Assembly (NCBI GenBank): GCA_000824805.1
Contig: CCNA01000001.1
Location: 248,001-312,000, forward strand
Length of the DNA: 64,000 nucleotides
Origin: Mesorhizobium sp. SOD10
GTDB taxonomy: Bacteria; Pseudomonadota; Alphaproteobacteria; Rhizobiales; Rhizobiaceae
Reading direction: 5' to 3'
Below are positions 19,677 to 28,557 of the stretch, piece after piece (the first letter of the stretch is position 1; each line of letters starts with the position of its first letter). Under the pieces are notes generated by a model. It did not search any database. It worked only from the letters and a program-made list of their open reading frames with translations, and was not told where the DNA came from. The position numbers were made by a program, and so were the translations under genes.

Positions 19677-20669
19677 TTGGTGATCGCGACGCGATGGAAG
19701 ACGCCGCTGCTACTCATCGGCATCGTCACTTCCCCCTTGCTCCTGGCCGGTTGCAGCCAGACCACTTCCTCCCATGGCATGTCGGTGTCGGGTCTGACCG
19801 ACGCGCTCACGCCGAGCTTCCTCAGCTCGCGCTCCTACAAATATTCGATGAAGGACAAGGAATGCCTGCAAAGGGTGATGTTCTTCGAGTCCAACCGGTC
19901 GAGCCGCGACGGCATGATCGCCGTCGGCACGGTCGTGATGAATCGCCTACGCTCGGGCCAGCATGGCAACACCATCTGCGAGGTCGTCGGCGAGAAGGGC
20001 CAGTTCGCGCCCGGCGTGCTGACGCGGCCGATGAACTCCAGGGCGCTACCCGATGTCGAGGAGGCCGCGGACGCGGTGCTGAAGGGCGAGCGCAAGGCCA
20101 AGCTCAAGAACACCATGTATTTCCACACTGCCGGCCTGCGCTTCCCTTACAAGAACATGCATTACACCATGGTGGCCGGCGGCAACGCCTTCTATGAAAA
20201 GCGCGGCCGCAACTGGCAGCCGCTGCCGGACGAGCCGATGGTCGCCATGGCGTCCGACAAGCAGCAGAAGATCGACCCAACCGCTCCCGTGCTGGTGGCT
20301 TCCGCCGAGCCGGTGGTCAAGACGATCGTGCGGCCGGATCCGGCCAAGCAGGCGGCGATGAATGCGGCCGAACCCTCGCTTCCGGCCAAGGCGGCAATCG
20401 TTCCGGCCGAGGCGACCTATGTGACGGCCGCTGCCGCCCCGTCGCAGAAATCCGGTCGCCTCGCGCAGAAGCCGACGGTCGTGGCGATGCAGGAACCGAT
20501 GGCCGAGCCGGACGCCTCGCGTTTCGGCGGCACGCTCAAGGGCCGCTACATCACTTCGGTGCCCAGCGCACCGCAGGAAGCGGCGATGGGCTTCGAGTCG
20601 ACGCCTGAGAACACCGACGCCATCGGCGCGATGATCGTCAGCCAGAACCGGCCGCTCGAAACCAACTGA
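19677..20669 (+). CDS. SleB-type cell wall hydrolase, lipoprotein
   Basis: About 330 residues. There is no ATG in frame at the 5' end; translation must begin at TTG 19677 or GTG 19680, giving a lipoprotein signal MVIATRWKTPLLLIGIVTS followed by lipobox LLAGC. The hydrolase_2/SleB domain spans about residues 60-170: KECLQRVMFFESNRSSRDGM, AVGTVVMNRLRSG, CEVVGEKGQFAPGV and a C-terminal GGNAFYEKR. These enzymes cleave peptidoglycan, and the catalytic glutamate is probably the E of FFESN. The rest is Ala/Pro-rich and probably unstructured. The upstream 213-nt gap contains TTAACCAT at 19519-19526, resembling a CtrA half-site. Confidence 0.8.
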   Translation: MVIATRWKTPLLLIGIVTSPLLLAGCSQTTSSHGMSVSGLTDALTPSFLSSRSYKYSMKDKECLQRVMFFESNRSSRDGMIAVGTVVMNRLRSGQHGNTICEVVGEKGQFAPGVLTRPMNSRALPDVEEAADAVLKGERKAKLKNTMYFHTAGLRFPYKNMHYTMVAGGNAFYEKRGRNWQPLPDEPMVAMASDKQQKIDPTAPVLVASAEPVVKTIVRPDPAKQAAMNAAEPSLPAKAAIVPAEATYVTAAAAPSQKSGRLAQKPTVVAMQEPMAEPDASRFGGTLKGRYITSVPSAPQEAAMGFESTPENTDAIGAMIVSQNRPLETN

Positions 20670-20685
20670 ACCAATTGCATCCAAG

Positions 20686-20715
20686 GGGGCCCGCCATGGC
20701 AGCATGGCGGGCCCC
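20686..20715 (+). terminator. Hairpin terminator between the SleB-like gene and recR
   Basis: A perfect 13-bp stem, GGGGCCCGCCATG and CATGGCGGGCCCC, with a 4-nt loop (GCAG), lies 17 nt beyond the hydrolase stop. No T tract follows, so termination strength is uncertain. It separates recR from the upstream genes. Confidence 0.65.
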
Positions 20716-20765
20716 GTGTCGTTGCGGCTGTTCCAAACTGCCTGGAAAAATCCTAGATCAAGGCG

Positions 20766-21371
20766 ATGTCGAAGAGAATCGCCGGTCCGGAAATCGAACG
20801 CCTGATTCAGCTCCTGGCCAAGGTGCCAGGGCTCGGGCCGCGCTCGGCGCGGCGCGCCGCGCTTCATCTCATCAAGAAGAAGGAGCAGCTGCTCGAGCCT
20901 TTGGCCGCCGCCATGGGCGAGGCGGTCGACAAGGTGCGCATCTGTTCGACCTGCGGCAATGTCGACACCTCCGACCCTTGCATGATCTGCACCGACCCGC
21001 GTCGCGACGCCGGCACGCTGATCGTCGTCGAGGACGTCTCGGACCTCTGGGCGCTGGAGCGCGCGGCCGCCATGAACGTGCGCTATCACGTGCTCGGCGG
21101 CACGCTGTCGCCGCTCGACGGCATCGGTCCGGATCAGCTCAACATCCGCTCGCTGGTAGATCGGGTCGCCAGCGGCGAGGTGAAGGAAGTCATCCTCGCC
21201 GTGAACGCGACGGTCGAGGGCCAGACGACGGCACATTATTTGACCGACCAGTTGTCGGGCTTCGAGGTCAAGGTCACGCGGCTCGCGCATGGTGTGCCGG
21301 TCGGCGGCGAGCTCGATTATCTCGACGAAGGCACGCTGGCGGCGGCGCTGCGGTCGAGGACGGCGTTTTGA
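20766..21371 (+). CDS. recR: Recombination mediator protein RecR
   Basis: A 201-residue protein. The N-terminal helix-hairpin-helix ([20 protein letters not shown]) is followed by a zinc finger CSTCGN...CMIC, a Toprim domain ([17 protein letters not shown]) and the C-terminal [19 protein letters not shown]. It acts with RecF and RecO to load RecA at gaps. The gene stands apart from dnaX-ybaB because the SleB-like hydrolase gene and a hairpin intervene. The end runs into the transglycosylase gene after 20 nt. Confidence 0.95.
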   Translation: MSKRIAGPEIERLIQLLAKVPGLGPRSARRAALHLIKKKEQLLEPLAAAMGEAVDKVRICSTCGNVDTSDPCMICTDPRRDAGTLIVVEDVSDLWALERAAAMNVRYHVLGGTLSPLDGIGPDQLNIRSLVDRVASGEVKEVILAVNATVEGQTTAHYLTDQLSGFEVKVTRLAHGVPVGGELDYLDEGTLAAALRSRTAF

Positions 21372-21391
21372 GGGGATCGGGGAGGGGGCTC

Positions 21392-22681
21392 GTGACAGAC
21401 GTTTTTCCTCGAAAGGCTGTACTCCGTGTGAAGGAACGCCAGCATTTCAGGGAAGCTATTCTTTCCTTCCTCGCGGCACTGCTCGCTCTCCTCCTCACCG
21501 TCCCCGCCCACACCGCCCCCATCGACGACCAGTTCCAGGCCTGGCTTCAAACCGACCTCTGGCCCGAAGCCAAGTCCAAAGGCATCTCGAAAAAGACCTT
21601 CGATGCCGCCTTCCTCGGGGTAAAGCCGAACCTCAAACTGCCGGATCTCGTCATGCCCGGCGAGAAACCGACGACGCCGCAAAAGCAGCATCAGGCCGAG
21701 TTCGGCCCGCCCGCCGACTATTTCGCCGAGAAGGCCATCCGTGCCGTCACCACAGGCGGGCGCACACGCAAGAGCGCCAACGCCCGGGTGCTCGGACTGA
21801 TCGAGAAGCGCTACGGCGTGCCGGGCGAGATCGTGCTGGCGATCTGGGGTCGCGAGACCGGCTTCGGCGCGGCCAAGATGCCTTATGACGCCTTCGAGGT
21901 GCTGGGCACCAAGGCGTTCATGTCGACCAAGAAGGATTTCTTTCGCACCGAGGTACTGGCGGCGCTCGAAATCGTCGAGCGCGGGCTGGCGCCGGTCAAT
22001 GCGATGAAATCGTCCTGGGCCGGCGCGCTCGGCCAGCCGCAATTCATGCCGACATCCTTCCTCAAGCACGCCGTCGACTTCGACGGCGGCGGCCGGCCCG
22101 ACATCTGGAATTCGACGCCCGACGTGCTCGCTTCGATCGCCAACTACCTCGTCCATTATGGCTGGGTAAGGGGGCGCGGCTGGGGCACCGAGGTGACGGT
22201 TCCGGCCAACGTCTCCTGCTCGCTGGAAGGGCCGGACCAGGGCAGGAAGATTTCCGATTGGGTGGCGATGGGCATCCGGCGCGTCGATGGCAAGGCGTTT
22301 GCGCCGAGCGAATTGAAGGCCGATGGTTTCCTGCTGATGCCGGCCGGGCGCAGCGGCCCGGCCTTCGTCGTTACGCCGAATTTCTATGTACTCAAGCAAT
22401 ACAACAACAGCGATCTCTACGGCCTGTTCATCGGTCATGCCGCCGACCGCATCGCCAGGGGCGACGCCACCTTTGCGGGCAGTTGGGGCGCGGTCGGCGA
22501 CCTGCACCGCTCCGACATCGCCGCGATGCAGCGCGCGCTCGAGGCCAAGGGCTACGATGTCGGCAGCGCCGATGGCCTGCCGGGCTTCAAGACCCGCCGT
22601 TCGATCGGCGTCTGGCAGGCCAAGAACGGCAGGCCCGCCACCTGCTTTCCCGATGGGGGTTTGGTTGCGCAGCTGAAATAG
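21392..22681 (+). CDS. Lytic murein transglycosylase (MltB/SLT_2 family)
   Basis: A 429-residue protein from GTG 21392, chosen because GGAGGGG lies just upstream; a shorter start at GTG 21428 is possible. A signal peptide (ILSFLAALLALLLTVPAHT) leads into the SLT_2 catalytic domain, with IVLAIWGRETGFGAAKMPYD (catalytic Glu in GRETGFG) and SWAGALGQPQFMPTSFL. A C-terminal peptidoglycan-binding domain (about residues 370-425, IAAMQRALEAKGYDVGSADG) completes it. It cuts glycan strands in the periplasm to form 1,6-anhydro ends. A much longer open frame upstream is a shadow of recR. Confidence 0.88.
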   Translation: MTDVFPRKAVLRVKERQHFREAILSFLAALLALLLTVPAHTAPIDDQFQAWLQTDLWPEAKSKGISKKTFDAAFLGVKPNLKLPDLVMPGEKPTTPQKQHQAEFGPPADYFAEKAIRAVTTGGRTRKSANARVLGLIEKRYGVPGEIVLAIWGRETGFGAAKMPYDAFEVLGTKAFMSTKKDFFRTEVLAALEIVERGLAPVNAMKSSWAGALGQPQFMPTSFLKHAVDFDGGGRPDIWNSTPDVLASIANYLVHYGWVRGRGWGTEVTVPANVSCSLEGPDQGRKISDWVAMGIRRVDGKAFAPSELKADGFLLMPAGRSGPAFVVTPNFYVLKQYNNSDLYGLFIGHAADRIARGDATFAGSWGAVGDLHRSDIAAMQRALEAKGYDVGSADGLPGFKTRRSIGVWQAKNGRPATCFPDGGLVAQLK

Positions 22682-22948
22682 CGGCTGCCTCCAAGCTACC
22701 GACCCTGGTACATTTTTGCGGATCGGCGGCTTCAATTAGCCGGCGCATGCGTCGACTCATCGCGGCCCGTCCAGTCCGATATTGCGTCTGGCAAAAATGC
22801 CCGTTGCCGGTTCGAGAACCGCTGAATAGGGTGTTGACCAACTGGACAAAAAACACGACGGTAAGCAGTCAAAGCCGCAGCCGGCCTTGCGAAGAACGAT
22901 ACAGCCCTGAGCCGGGAACTCAGGTCAACAAGACAGGGAACGATCACC

Positions 22949-24586
22949 ATGATGCTGGAAAAACTTGCTCTCCGCTCTCGCGCCTTGCTTGCGGGGGCCG
23001 CGCTGTCCGCGCTGCTTGTTGCGCCTGCTTTCGCGGTCACGCCCGCTGATACGCTGGTCGAGGGCTTTGCCATCGACGACATCATCTCGATGGACCCGGG
23101 TGAGGCGTTCGAGCTATCGACGGCCGAAGTCACCGGCAACACCTATGATCTTCTGGTCCGCCTCGACCTCAGCGACACCTCCAAGGTCAAGGGCGACCTT
23201 GCCGAGAGCTGGAGCGTTTCCGACGACGGCCTGACCTACACCTTCAAGCTCAAGCCCGGCATGAAATTCGCGTCCGGCAACCCGATCACCGCGGCCGATG
23301 TCGCCTATTCCTTCGAACGCGCCATCAAGCTCGACAAGAGCCCGGCCTTCATCATCAACCAGTTCGGCATCACCGGCGACAACGTCACCGAAAAGGCCAA
23401 GGCCGTCGACGACACCACCTTCCAGTTCGTGGTCGACAAGGCCTACGCGCCGAGCTTCGTGCTCAACTGCCTGTCGGCCACCGTCGCTTCGGTTGTCGAC
23501 TCGAAGCTGGTCAAGGAGCATGTCGCCGCCGTCACGCCGAGCGCCGACTACAAATGGGACAACGACTTCGGCAATGCCTGGCTGAAAACCGGCTATGCCG
23601 GCTCGGGGCCGTACAAGCTGCGCGAATGGCGCGCCAACGAGGCCGTCGTGCTGGAGCGCAACGACAATTACAATGGCGAGAAGGCCAAGCTCGCCCGCGT
23701 CATCTACCGCAACATGAAGGAAAGCTCGGCGCAGCGCCTGGCGCTTGAGGCCGGTGACATCGACGTCGCCCGCAACCTCGAGCCGAACGATCTCGACGCC
23801 ATCGCCAAGAACGCCGATCTCACCACCACCAGCGCGCCGAAGGGCACGGTCTATTACATCAGCCTCAACCAGAAGAACCCGAACCTCGCCAAGCCGGAGG
23901 TGCGCCAGGCGTTCAAATATCTGATCGACTATGACGCGATGGCCTCGACCATCCTGAAGGGCATCGGCGAGATTCACCAGTCCTTCCTGCCCAAGGGCGA
24001 TCTCGGCGCGATCGACGAAAACCCGTTCAAGCTCGACATCGCAAAGGCGAAGGAACTGCTCGCCAAGGCCGGCCTGCCGGACGGCTTCAAGGTCACCATG
24101 GATGTGCGCACCGGGCAGCCGACCACCGGCATGGCGGAATCGATCCAGCAGACGCTTGGCCAGGCCGGCATCAAGCTGGAGATCATTCCGGGCGACGGTA
24201 AGCAGACGCTGACCAAATATCGCGCCCGCAACCACGACATCTATATCGGCAACTGGGGCCAGGACTATTTCGATCCCAACTCCAATGCCCAGACCTTCGC
24301 TTCGAACCCGGACAATTCCGACAACGCCAAGATCAAGACGCTCGCCTGGCGCAATGCCTGGGATATTCCGGACCTGACCAAGGAGACTGAGGCGGCCCTG
24401 CTGGAGAAGGATGCGGCCAAGCGCGCCGACATGTACAAGGACCTGCAGCAGAAAATCCTCGACACCAGCCCCTTCGTCATCATCCACCAGCAGCTGGAAG
24501 TGGCCGGGCTGCGCAAGAACCTCCAGGGCTTCAAGCTCGGCCCGAGCTTCGACACCAACTTCGTCTGGGCGGTCTCGAAGCAGTAA
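22949..24586 (+). CDS. Peptide ABC transporter substrate-binding protein (family 5)
   Basis: A 545-residue periplasmic binding protein of the DppA/OppA class. The Sec signal peptide is ALLAGAALSALLVAPAFA. Family markers include the N-terminal AIDDIISMDPGEAFELSTAE, LAESWSVSDDGLTYTFKLKP and ITAADVAYSFERA. It is the first gene of a five-gene operon (binding protein, two permeases, two ATPases). The 267 nt upstream hold a possible promoter (TTGACC near 22834) but no other gene. The ligand, whether di- or oligopeptide or another compound, cannot be read from the sequence. Confidence 0.9.
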   Translation: MMLEKLALRSRALLAGAALSALLVAPAFAVTPADTLVEGFAIDDIISMDPGEAFELSTAEVTGNTYDLLVRLDLSDTSKVKGDLAESWSVSDDGLTYTFKLKPGMKFASGNPITAADVAYSFERAIKLDKSPAFIINQFGITGDNVTEKAKAVDDTTFQFVVDKAYAPSFVLNCLSATVASVVDSKLVKEHVAAVTPSADYKWDNDFGNAWLKTGYAGSGPYKLREWRANEAVVLERNDNYNGEKAKLARVIYRNMKESSAQRLALEAGDIDVARNLEPNDLDAIAKNADLTTTSAPKGTVYYISLNQKNPNLAKPEVRQAFKYLIDYDAMASTILKGIGEIHQSFLPKGDLGAIDENPFKLDIAKAKELLAKAGLPDGFKVTMDVRTGQPTTGMAESIQQTLGQAGIKLEIIPGDGKQTLTKYRARNHDIYIGNWGQDYFDPNSNAQTFASNPDNSDNAKIKTLAWRNAWDIPDLTKETEAALLEKDAAKRADMYKDLQQKILDTSPFVIIHQQLEVAGLRKNLQGFKLGPSFDTNFVWAVSKQ

Positions 24587-24601
24587 CCCCGGGCGCGACG
24601 C

Positions 24602-25669
24602 GTGAGCGTAGCTGAAAACCAGGCGGCGGCCGGGCGCGGCAGCGCCCGCGCCGTCGCTGTCCTGTCGTCGCTCGGCCGCTTCCTGGTCATCGCGGTGACG
24701 ACCTATCTCGGTCTTCTCGCGGTGACCTTCTTCATCGGCCGCGTGATCCCGATCGACCCGGTTCTGGCCGTTCTCGGCGACCGCGCGCCGACCGCCGTCG
24801 TCGAGCGCACACGCCGCGAAATGGGGCTCGATTTGCCATGGATCGAGCAATTCTACCTCTATGTCAAAGCAGCGCTGAGGGGCGACTTCGGCACGTCGGT
24901 GCTGACCACCAATCCGGTGATGTCCGATATCCGCCGCGTCTTCCCGGCGACCATCGAGCTGGCAACGCTGGGCACGCTGATCGGCGCCGTCATCGGCGTG
25001 CCGCTGGGGGTGCTGGCGGCCGTCAAGCGCGGCAGCCTGATCGACCAGATCGCCCGCATCGTCGGCCTCATCGGCTATTCCGTGCCGATCTTCTGGCTAG
25101 GGCTGCTCGGGTTGGTGCTGTTCTATGCCAAGCTGCAATGGATCGCCTTCCCGGCGCGGCTCGACGTCGTCTACGAATACACGTTCACGCCGATCACCGG
25201 CTTCTACCTGCTCGATGCCGCGATCCAGGGGCAGTGGGACGTCTTTTACGACGCCTGGCGCCACATCGTCTTGCCGGCGGCGCTGCTCGGCTATCTGTCG
25301 CTCGCCTATATCAGCCGCATGACCCGCTCCTTCATGCTGAACGAGCTGGCGCAGGAATATATCGTCGCGGCGCGCGCCAAGGGCCTGTCGGAACGGCGCA
25401 TCATCTGGGGCCACGCACTGCGCAACGCCGCCGTGCCGATGGTGACGGTGATCGCGCTTTCCTACGCCAACCTGCTCGAGGGCTCGGTGCTGACCGAGAC
25501 CGTCTTCTCATGGCCGGGCATCGGCCTCTACATCACCAACTCGCTGCAGAACGCCGACATGAACGCCGTGCTTGGCGGCACCATCGCCATCGGCTCGGTC
25601 TTCATCGCCATCAATCTCCTGTCCGATCTGCTCTACCGGCTGCTCGATCCACGGACGAAAGCCGGATGA
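24602..25669 (+). CDS. Peptide ABC transporter permease (DppB type)
   Basis: A 355-residue integral membrane protein starting at GTG 24602, 15 nt after the binding-protein gene. It has an N-terminal span (FLVIAVTTYLGLLAVTFFIG), the conserved DPVLAVLGDRAPTAVVERTR region and IEQFYLYVKAALRGDFGTS. The ATPase-contact loop is [20 protein letters not shown]. Six spans are expected. It forms the channel with the DppC-type partner encoded downstream beyond a palindromic repeat. Confidence 0.9.
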   Translation: MSVAENQAAAGRGSARAVAVLSSLGRFLVIAVTTYLGLLAVTFFIGRVIPIDPVLAVLGDRAPTAVVERTRREMGLDLPWIEQFYLYVKAALRGDFGTSVLTTNPVMSDIRRVFPATIELATLGTLIGAVIGVPLGVLAAVKRGSLIDQIARIVGLIGYSVPIFWLGLLGLVLFYAKLQWIAFPARLDVVYEYTFTPITGFYLLDAAIQGQWDVFYDAWRHIVLPAALLGYLSLAYISRMTRSFMLNELAQEYIVAARAKGLSERRIIWGHALRNAAVPMVTVIALSYANLLEGSVLTETVFSWPGIGLYITNSLQNADMNAVLGGTIAIGSVFIAINLLSDLLYRLLDPRTKAG

Positions 25670-25708
25670 GCGCAGCTATCGCACTTTCCGGCTCGGCTGC
25701 GGCCGAGC

Positions 25709-25843
25709 ACTCCCACTCCGGTCCTTCGGGCCACCTCTCCCCCTGCCCGGGGGAGAGGAAAAGCCGGTCGCACACTTGGCGCCTTTCCTCTCCCCCGTCG
25801 AACGGGGGAGAGGTGGTCTGCGAAGCAGACCGGAGTGGGGGTC
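25709..25843. repeat. Palindromic repeat inserted inside the peptide ABC operon
   Basis: The outer arms are ACTCCCACTCCGGTC near 25709 and GACCGGAGTGGGGGT near 25829. The inner arms CCACCTCTCCCCC and GGGGGAGAGGTGG carry small palindromes of their own. It lies wholly within the 196-nt gap between the two permease genes. The downstream frame stays open through it, so a longer artificial N terminus for the DppC-type gene can be mis-called. It is similar in layout to, but not the same sequence family as, the elements at 344 and 28388. Confidence 0.8.
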
Positions 25844-25865
25844 GACACCTTCAACAGGCATTGTC

Positions 25866-26792
25866 ATGACCGCCTCCGACGCCGGCTCTCTCTCCCGTCG
25901 AGCGTGGTTGCTCAGCGACCGTCCGGCCTCGCGCCTGCAGGCAAGGCTCGGCCGCGCCTATGTCGCCTGGCGGCGCTTCTCCGCCAATCGGCTGGCGCTG
26001 GTCGGCATGCTGATCATCATCGCGCTGCTGGTGGTCGCCGCCTTTGCCAATGTGCTGGCGCCCTATTCGCCGACCGTGGGCGATCTCAAGAACGCGCGCC
26101 TGCTGCCACCGGGCGCCGCGCACTGGTTCGGCACCGACGACCTCGGCCGCGACATCTATTCGCGCATCGTCTACGGCGCGCGCTGGACGCTTTATGTGGT
26201 GATCCTCGTCGCCATCATCGCCGCGCCCATCGGCCTGCTGGTCGGCACGATCGCCGGCTATACCGGCGGCTGGACCGACACGGTCCTGATGCGCATCACC
26301 GATATCTTCCTTGCCTTTCCGAAGCTGGTGCTGGCGCTGGCTTTCGTGGCGGCGCTCGGCCCCGGCATCGAGAACGCCGTGCTGGCGATCGCCATCACCT
26401 CCTGGCCGCCTTACGCGCGCATCGCGCGCGCCGAAACGCTGACGGTGCGCAATTCGGATTACATCAAGGCGGTGCAGTTGATGGGCGCGTCGCCCTTCCG
26501 CATCGTGCTGCGCCATATCATGCCGCTCTGCATCTCCTCGCTGATCATCCGCGTGACGCTGGACATGGCCGGCATCATCCTCACCGCCGCCGGCCTCGGC
26601 TTCCTCGGCCTCGGCGCGCAGCCGCCGCTGCCCGAATGGGGCGCGATGATCGCGTCCGGCCGCCGCTTCATCCTCGACCAATGGTGGGTTGCCGCAGCCC
26701 CTGGTGCGGCCATCCTCATCGTCAGCCTCGGCTTCAACCTGCTCGGCGACGGCCTGCGCGACGCGCTGGACCCCCGGAGCGGTGACCAATGA
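25866..26792 (+). CDS. Peptide ABC transporter permease (DppC type)
   Basis: A 308-residue membrane protein. The start at 25866 (MTASDAGSLSRRAW) lies just after the palindromic repeat. An N-terminal OppC-type span (RLALVGMLIIIALLVVAAFA) is followed by HWFGTDDLGRDIYSRIVYGA, the hallmark of DppC/OppC proteins, and the ATPase-contact loop SDYIKAVQLMGASPFRIVLR. It ends in an ATGA overlap with the first ATPase gene. It pairs with the upstream DppB-type permease. Confidence 0.9.
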   Translation: MTASDAGSLSRRAWLLSDRPASRLQARLGRAYVAWRRFSANRLALVGMLIIIALLVVAAFANVLAPYSPTVGDLKNARLLPPGAAHWFGTDDLGRDIYSRIVYGARWTLYVVILVAIIAAPIGLLVGTIAGYTGGWTDTVLMRITDIFLAFPKLVLALAFVAALGPGIENAVLAIAITSWPPYARIARAETLTVRNSDYIKAVQLMGASPFRIVLRHIMPLCISSLIIRVTLDMAGIILTAAGLGFLGLGAQPPLPEWGAMIASGRRFILDQWWVAAAPGAAILIVSLGFNLLGDGLRDALDPRSGDQ

Positions 26793-27625
26793 GCGAGACG
26801 CTTCTCGACGTCGACGATCTGCGCGTCACCTTTCCGACCCGCACCGGCCTCGTGCAAGCCGTACGCGGCGTTTCGTTTTCGCTCGGCCGCGAGCGGTTGG
26901 GCATCGTCGGCGAGAGCGGCTCCGGCAAGTCGCAGACCGGCCGCGCCATCATGGGCCTCACCCCGCCGCAGGCCGAAGTGTCGGCGAAGAAGCTCGCCTT
27001 CGATGGCGTCGATCTTTTGTCCATATCGCCGCGTGAGCGCCGGGCGCTGCGGGGAAACCGCATCGCCATGATCCTGCAGGATCCGAAATATTCGCTCGAT
27101 CCGGTGATGACCATCGGGCGCCAGATCGTCGAGACGCTGCGCGCGCACGAAAAAGTCTCCAAGGCCGAGGCGCGCGAGCGCGCTTTAGCCATGCTGCAGG
27201 CGGTGCAGATCCGCGACCCCGCCCGCGTCTTCGACCTTTATCCGCACGAGGTCTCGGGCGGCATGGGCCAGCGCGCAATGATCGCCATGATGCTGGTCAC
27301 CGGACCCGAGCTGATGATCGCCGATGAACCGACCTCGGCGCTCGACGTCACCGTGCAGCTCGACGTGCTCAAGATCCTCGACAAGCTTGTCGCCGAGCGC
27401 GGGATGGGCCTGATCTTCATCTCGCACGACCTGCGCCTGGTCTCCTCCTTCTGCGACCGGGTCGTCGTCATGTATGCCGGCAAGGTCGTCGAGCAGATCA
27501 AGGCTTCCGAGCTGCGCGATGCCCAGCATCCCTACACCCGCGGCCTGCTCAACTGCATGCCGAGGATCGGCTTCGAGCGCCATCCGCTGCCGGTGCTCGA
27601 CCGTAAGCCGGAGTGGGCGGCATGA
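26789..27625 (+). CDS. Peptide ABC transporter ATP-binding protein (DppD type)
   Basis: A 278-residue ABC ATPase. Walker A is GESGSGKS, the Q-loop is LQDPKYSLDP, the signature motif is VSGGMGQR (a DppD-type variant of LSGGQ) and Walker B is LMIADEPTSALD. The C-terminal QHPYTRGLLNCMP is the oligopeptide-transporter extension. It is shorter than the usual 320 or so residues, and I see no CxxxxPxC iron-sulfur-type motif at the end. Overlaps of four bases at both ends indicate tight coupling. Confidence 0.9.
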   Translation: MSETLLDVDDLRVTFPTRTGLVQAVRGVSFSLGRERLGIVGESGSGKSQTGRAIMGLTPPQAEVSAKKLAFDGVDLLSISPRERRALRGNRIAMILQDPKYSLDPVMTIGRQIVETLRAHEKVSKAEARERALAMLQAVQIRDPARVFDLYPHEVSGGMGQRAMIAMMLVTGPELMIADEPTSALDVTVQLDVLKILDKLVAERGMGLIFISHDLRLVSSFCDRVVVMYAGKVVEQIKASELRDAQHPYTRGLLNCMPRIGFERHPLPVLDRKPEWAA

Positions 27626-28368
27626 CGGCCGCGATCACCATCGAAGGGCTGGAAGTGGTCTTCGACCGTTTTCGCGCACTGAAGGGCGTCAGCCTCGACG
27701 TGAGGGAAGGCGAATCCTACGGCCTCGTCGGCGAAAGCGGTTCCGGCAAATCGACGCTGCTGAGGGCCATCACCGGCCTTGCGCCTGTCGCTTCGGGCAC
27801 CATCGCCGTCAACAGCAAGAGGCTTGGCAAGACGCGCGACAAGGCCTTCTACCGCGATGTGCAGATGGTGTTCCAGGACCCTTACGGTTCGCTTCATCCG
27901 CGCCAGACGGTCGACCGCCTGCTGCAGGAGCCGCTCGCGATCCACGGCATTGCCGACGGCGAGAAGCGCATCGAGCGCGCGCTGGACGAGGTCGGCCTCG
28001 GCAAAGGCTTCCGCTTTCGCTATGCGCACCAGCTCTCCGGCGGCCAGCGCCAGCGCGTCGCCATTGCGCGTGCGCTGATCCTCGAACCCTCGATCCTTTT
28101 GCTCGACGAGCCGACCTCGGCGCTCGACGCCTCGGTGCAGGCGGAGGTGCTGAACCTGCTGGAAGAAGTCCGTCGCCGCCGCAAGCTCACCTTTCTGATG
28201 GTCAGCCACGACCTCGCCATCATCACCCATATGTGCGAGCGGCTGATGGTGATGCGGAACGGCGAGGCGGTGGAGACGCTGACCGCGAGCCAACTGATCG
28301 GCCATCGTGTCGGCGAGGACTATACGCGTAATTTGCTCAGAGCCAGCGAGGGGTTTGTGAGGGTGTAG
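27622..28368 (+). CDS. Peptide ABC transporter ATP-binding protein (DppF type)
   Basis: A 248-residue ABC ATPase, last gene of the operon. Walker A is GESGSGKST, the Q-loop QMVFQDPYGSLHPR, the signature LSGGQRQR and Walker B ILLLDEPTSALD. It is short for the DppF class and lacks the usual C-terminal extension of about 70 residues. The start at 27622 overlaps the DppD-type stop (ATGA). A palindromic repeat follows at 28388 and separates it from the convergent RND operon. Confidence 0.9.
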   Translation: MTAAITIEGLEVVFDRFRALKGVSLDVREGESYGLVGESGSGKSTLLRAITGLAPVASGTIAVNSKRLGKTRDKAFYRDVQMVFQDPYGSLHPRQTVDRLLQEPLAIHGIADGEKRIERALDEVGLGKGFRFRYAHQLSGGQRQRVAIARALILEPSILLLDEPTSALDASVQAEVLNLLEEVRRRRKLTFLMVSHDLAIITHMCERLMVMRNGEAVETLTASQLIGHRVGEDYTRNLLRASEGFVRV

Positions 28369-28387
28369 CTCTGCAAGTAGCGTTCCG

Positions 28388-28540
28388 TCACCCCTCTGTC
28401 CTGCCGGACATCCCCCGCAAGGGGGAGATCAGCAGTTCTTGCGGTCCGCTCTATCCTGCAACGTTGGTGATTGGCGAAACCCGCCGAGCGCTCAATCTCC
28501 CCCTTGCGGGCGAGATGGCGGGTAGGCAAGAGGGGGTCTG
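28388..28540. repeat. Palindromic rhizobial intergenic element (RIME-like), copy 2
   Basis: The left arm shares CCCCTCTGTCCTGCCGGACA with the element at 344-512. The right arm (GGCGGGTAGGCAAGAGGGGG) has diverged from its partner. Small inner palindromes CCCCCGCAAGGGGG and CTCCCCCTTGCGGG are kept. It separates two convergent operons and may serve as a bidirectional terminator. Confidence 0.8.
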
Positions 28541-28557
28541 AAGGATCGCGACGCAAC

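Noticed and set aside
20675..21391. N-terminal extension of the lytic transglycosylase frame through recR
   Set aside because: The region is recR in another frame; the true start with a ribosome-binding site and signal peptide is at 21392 or 21428.
22790..22830. tRNA-like piece GGTTCGAGAACC upstream of the peptide-binding protein gene
   Set aside because: It resembles a T-arm but no acceptor, D or anticodon arms can be built around it.
25572..25865. N-terminal extension of the DppC-type permease through the palindromic repeat
   Set aside because: The repeat is non-coding and found with the same layout elsewhere; the start at 25866 fits the family.
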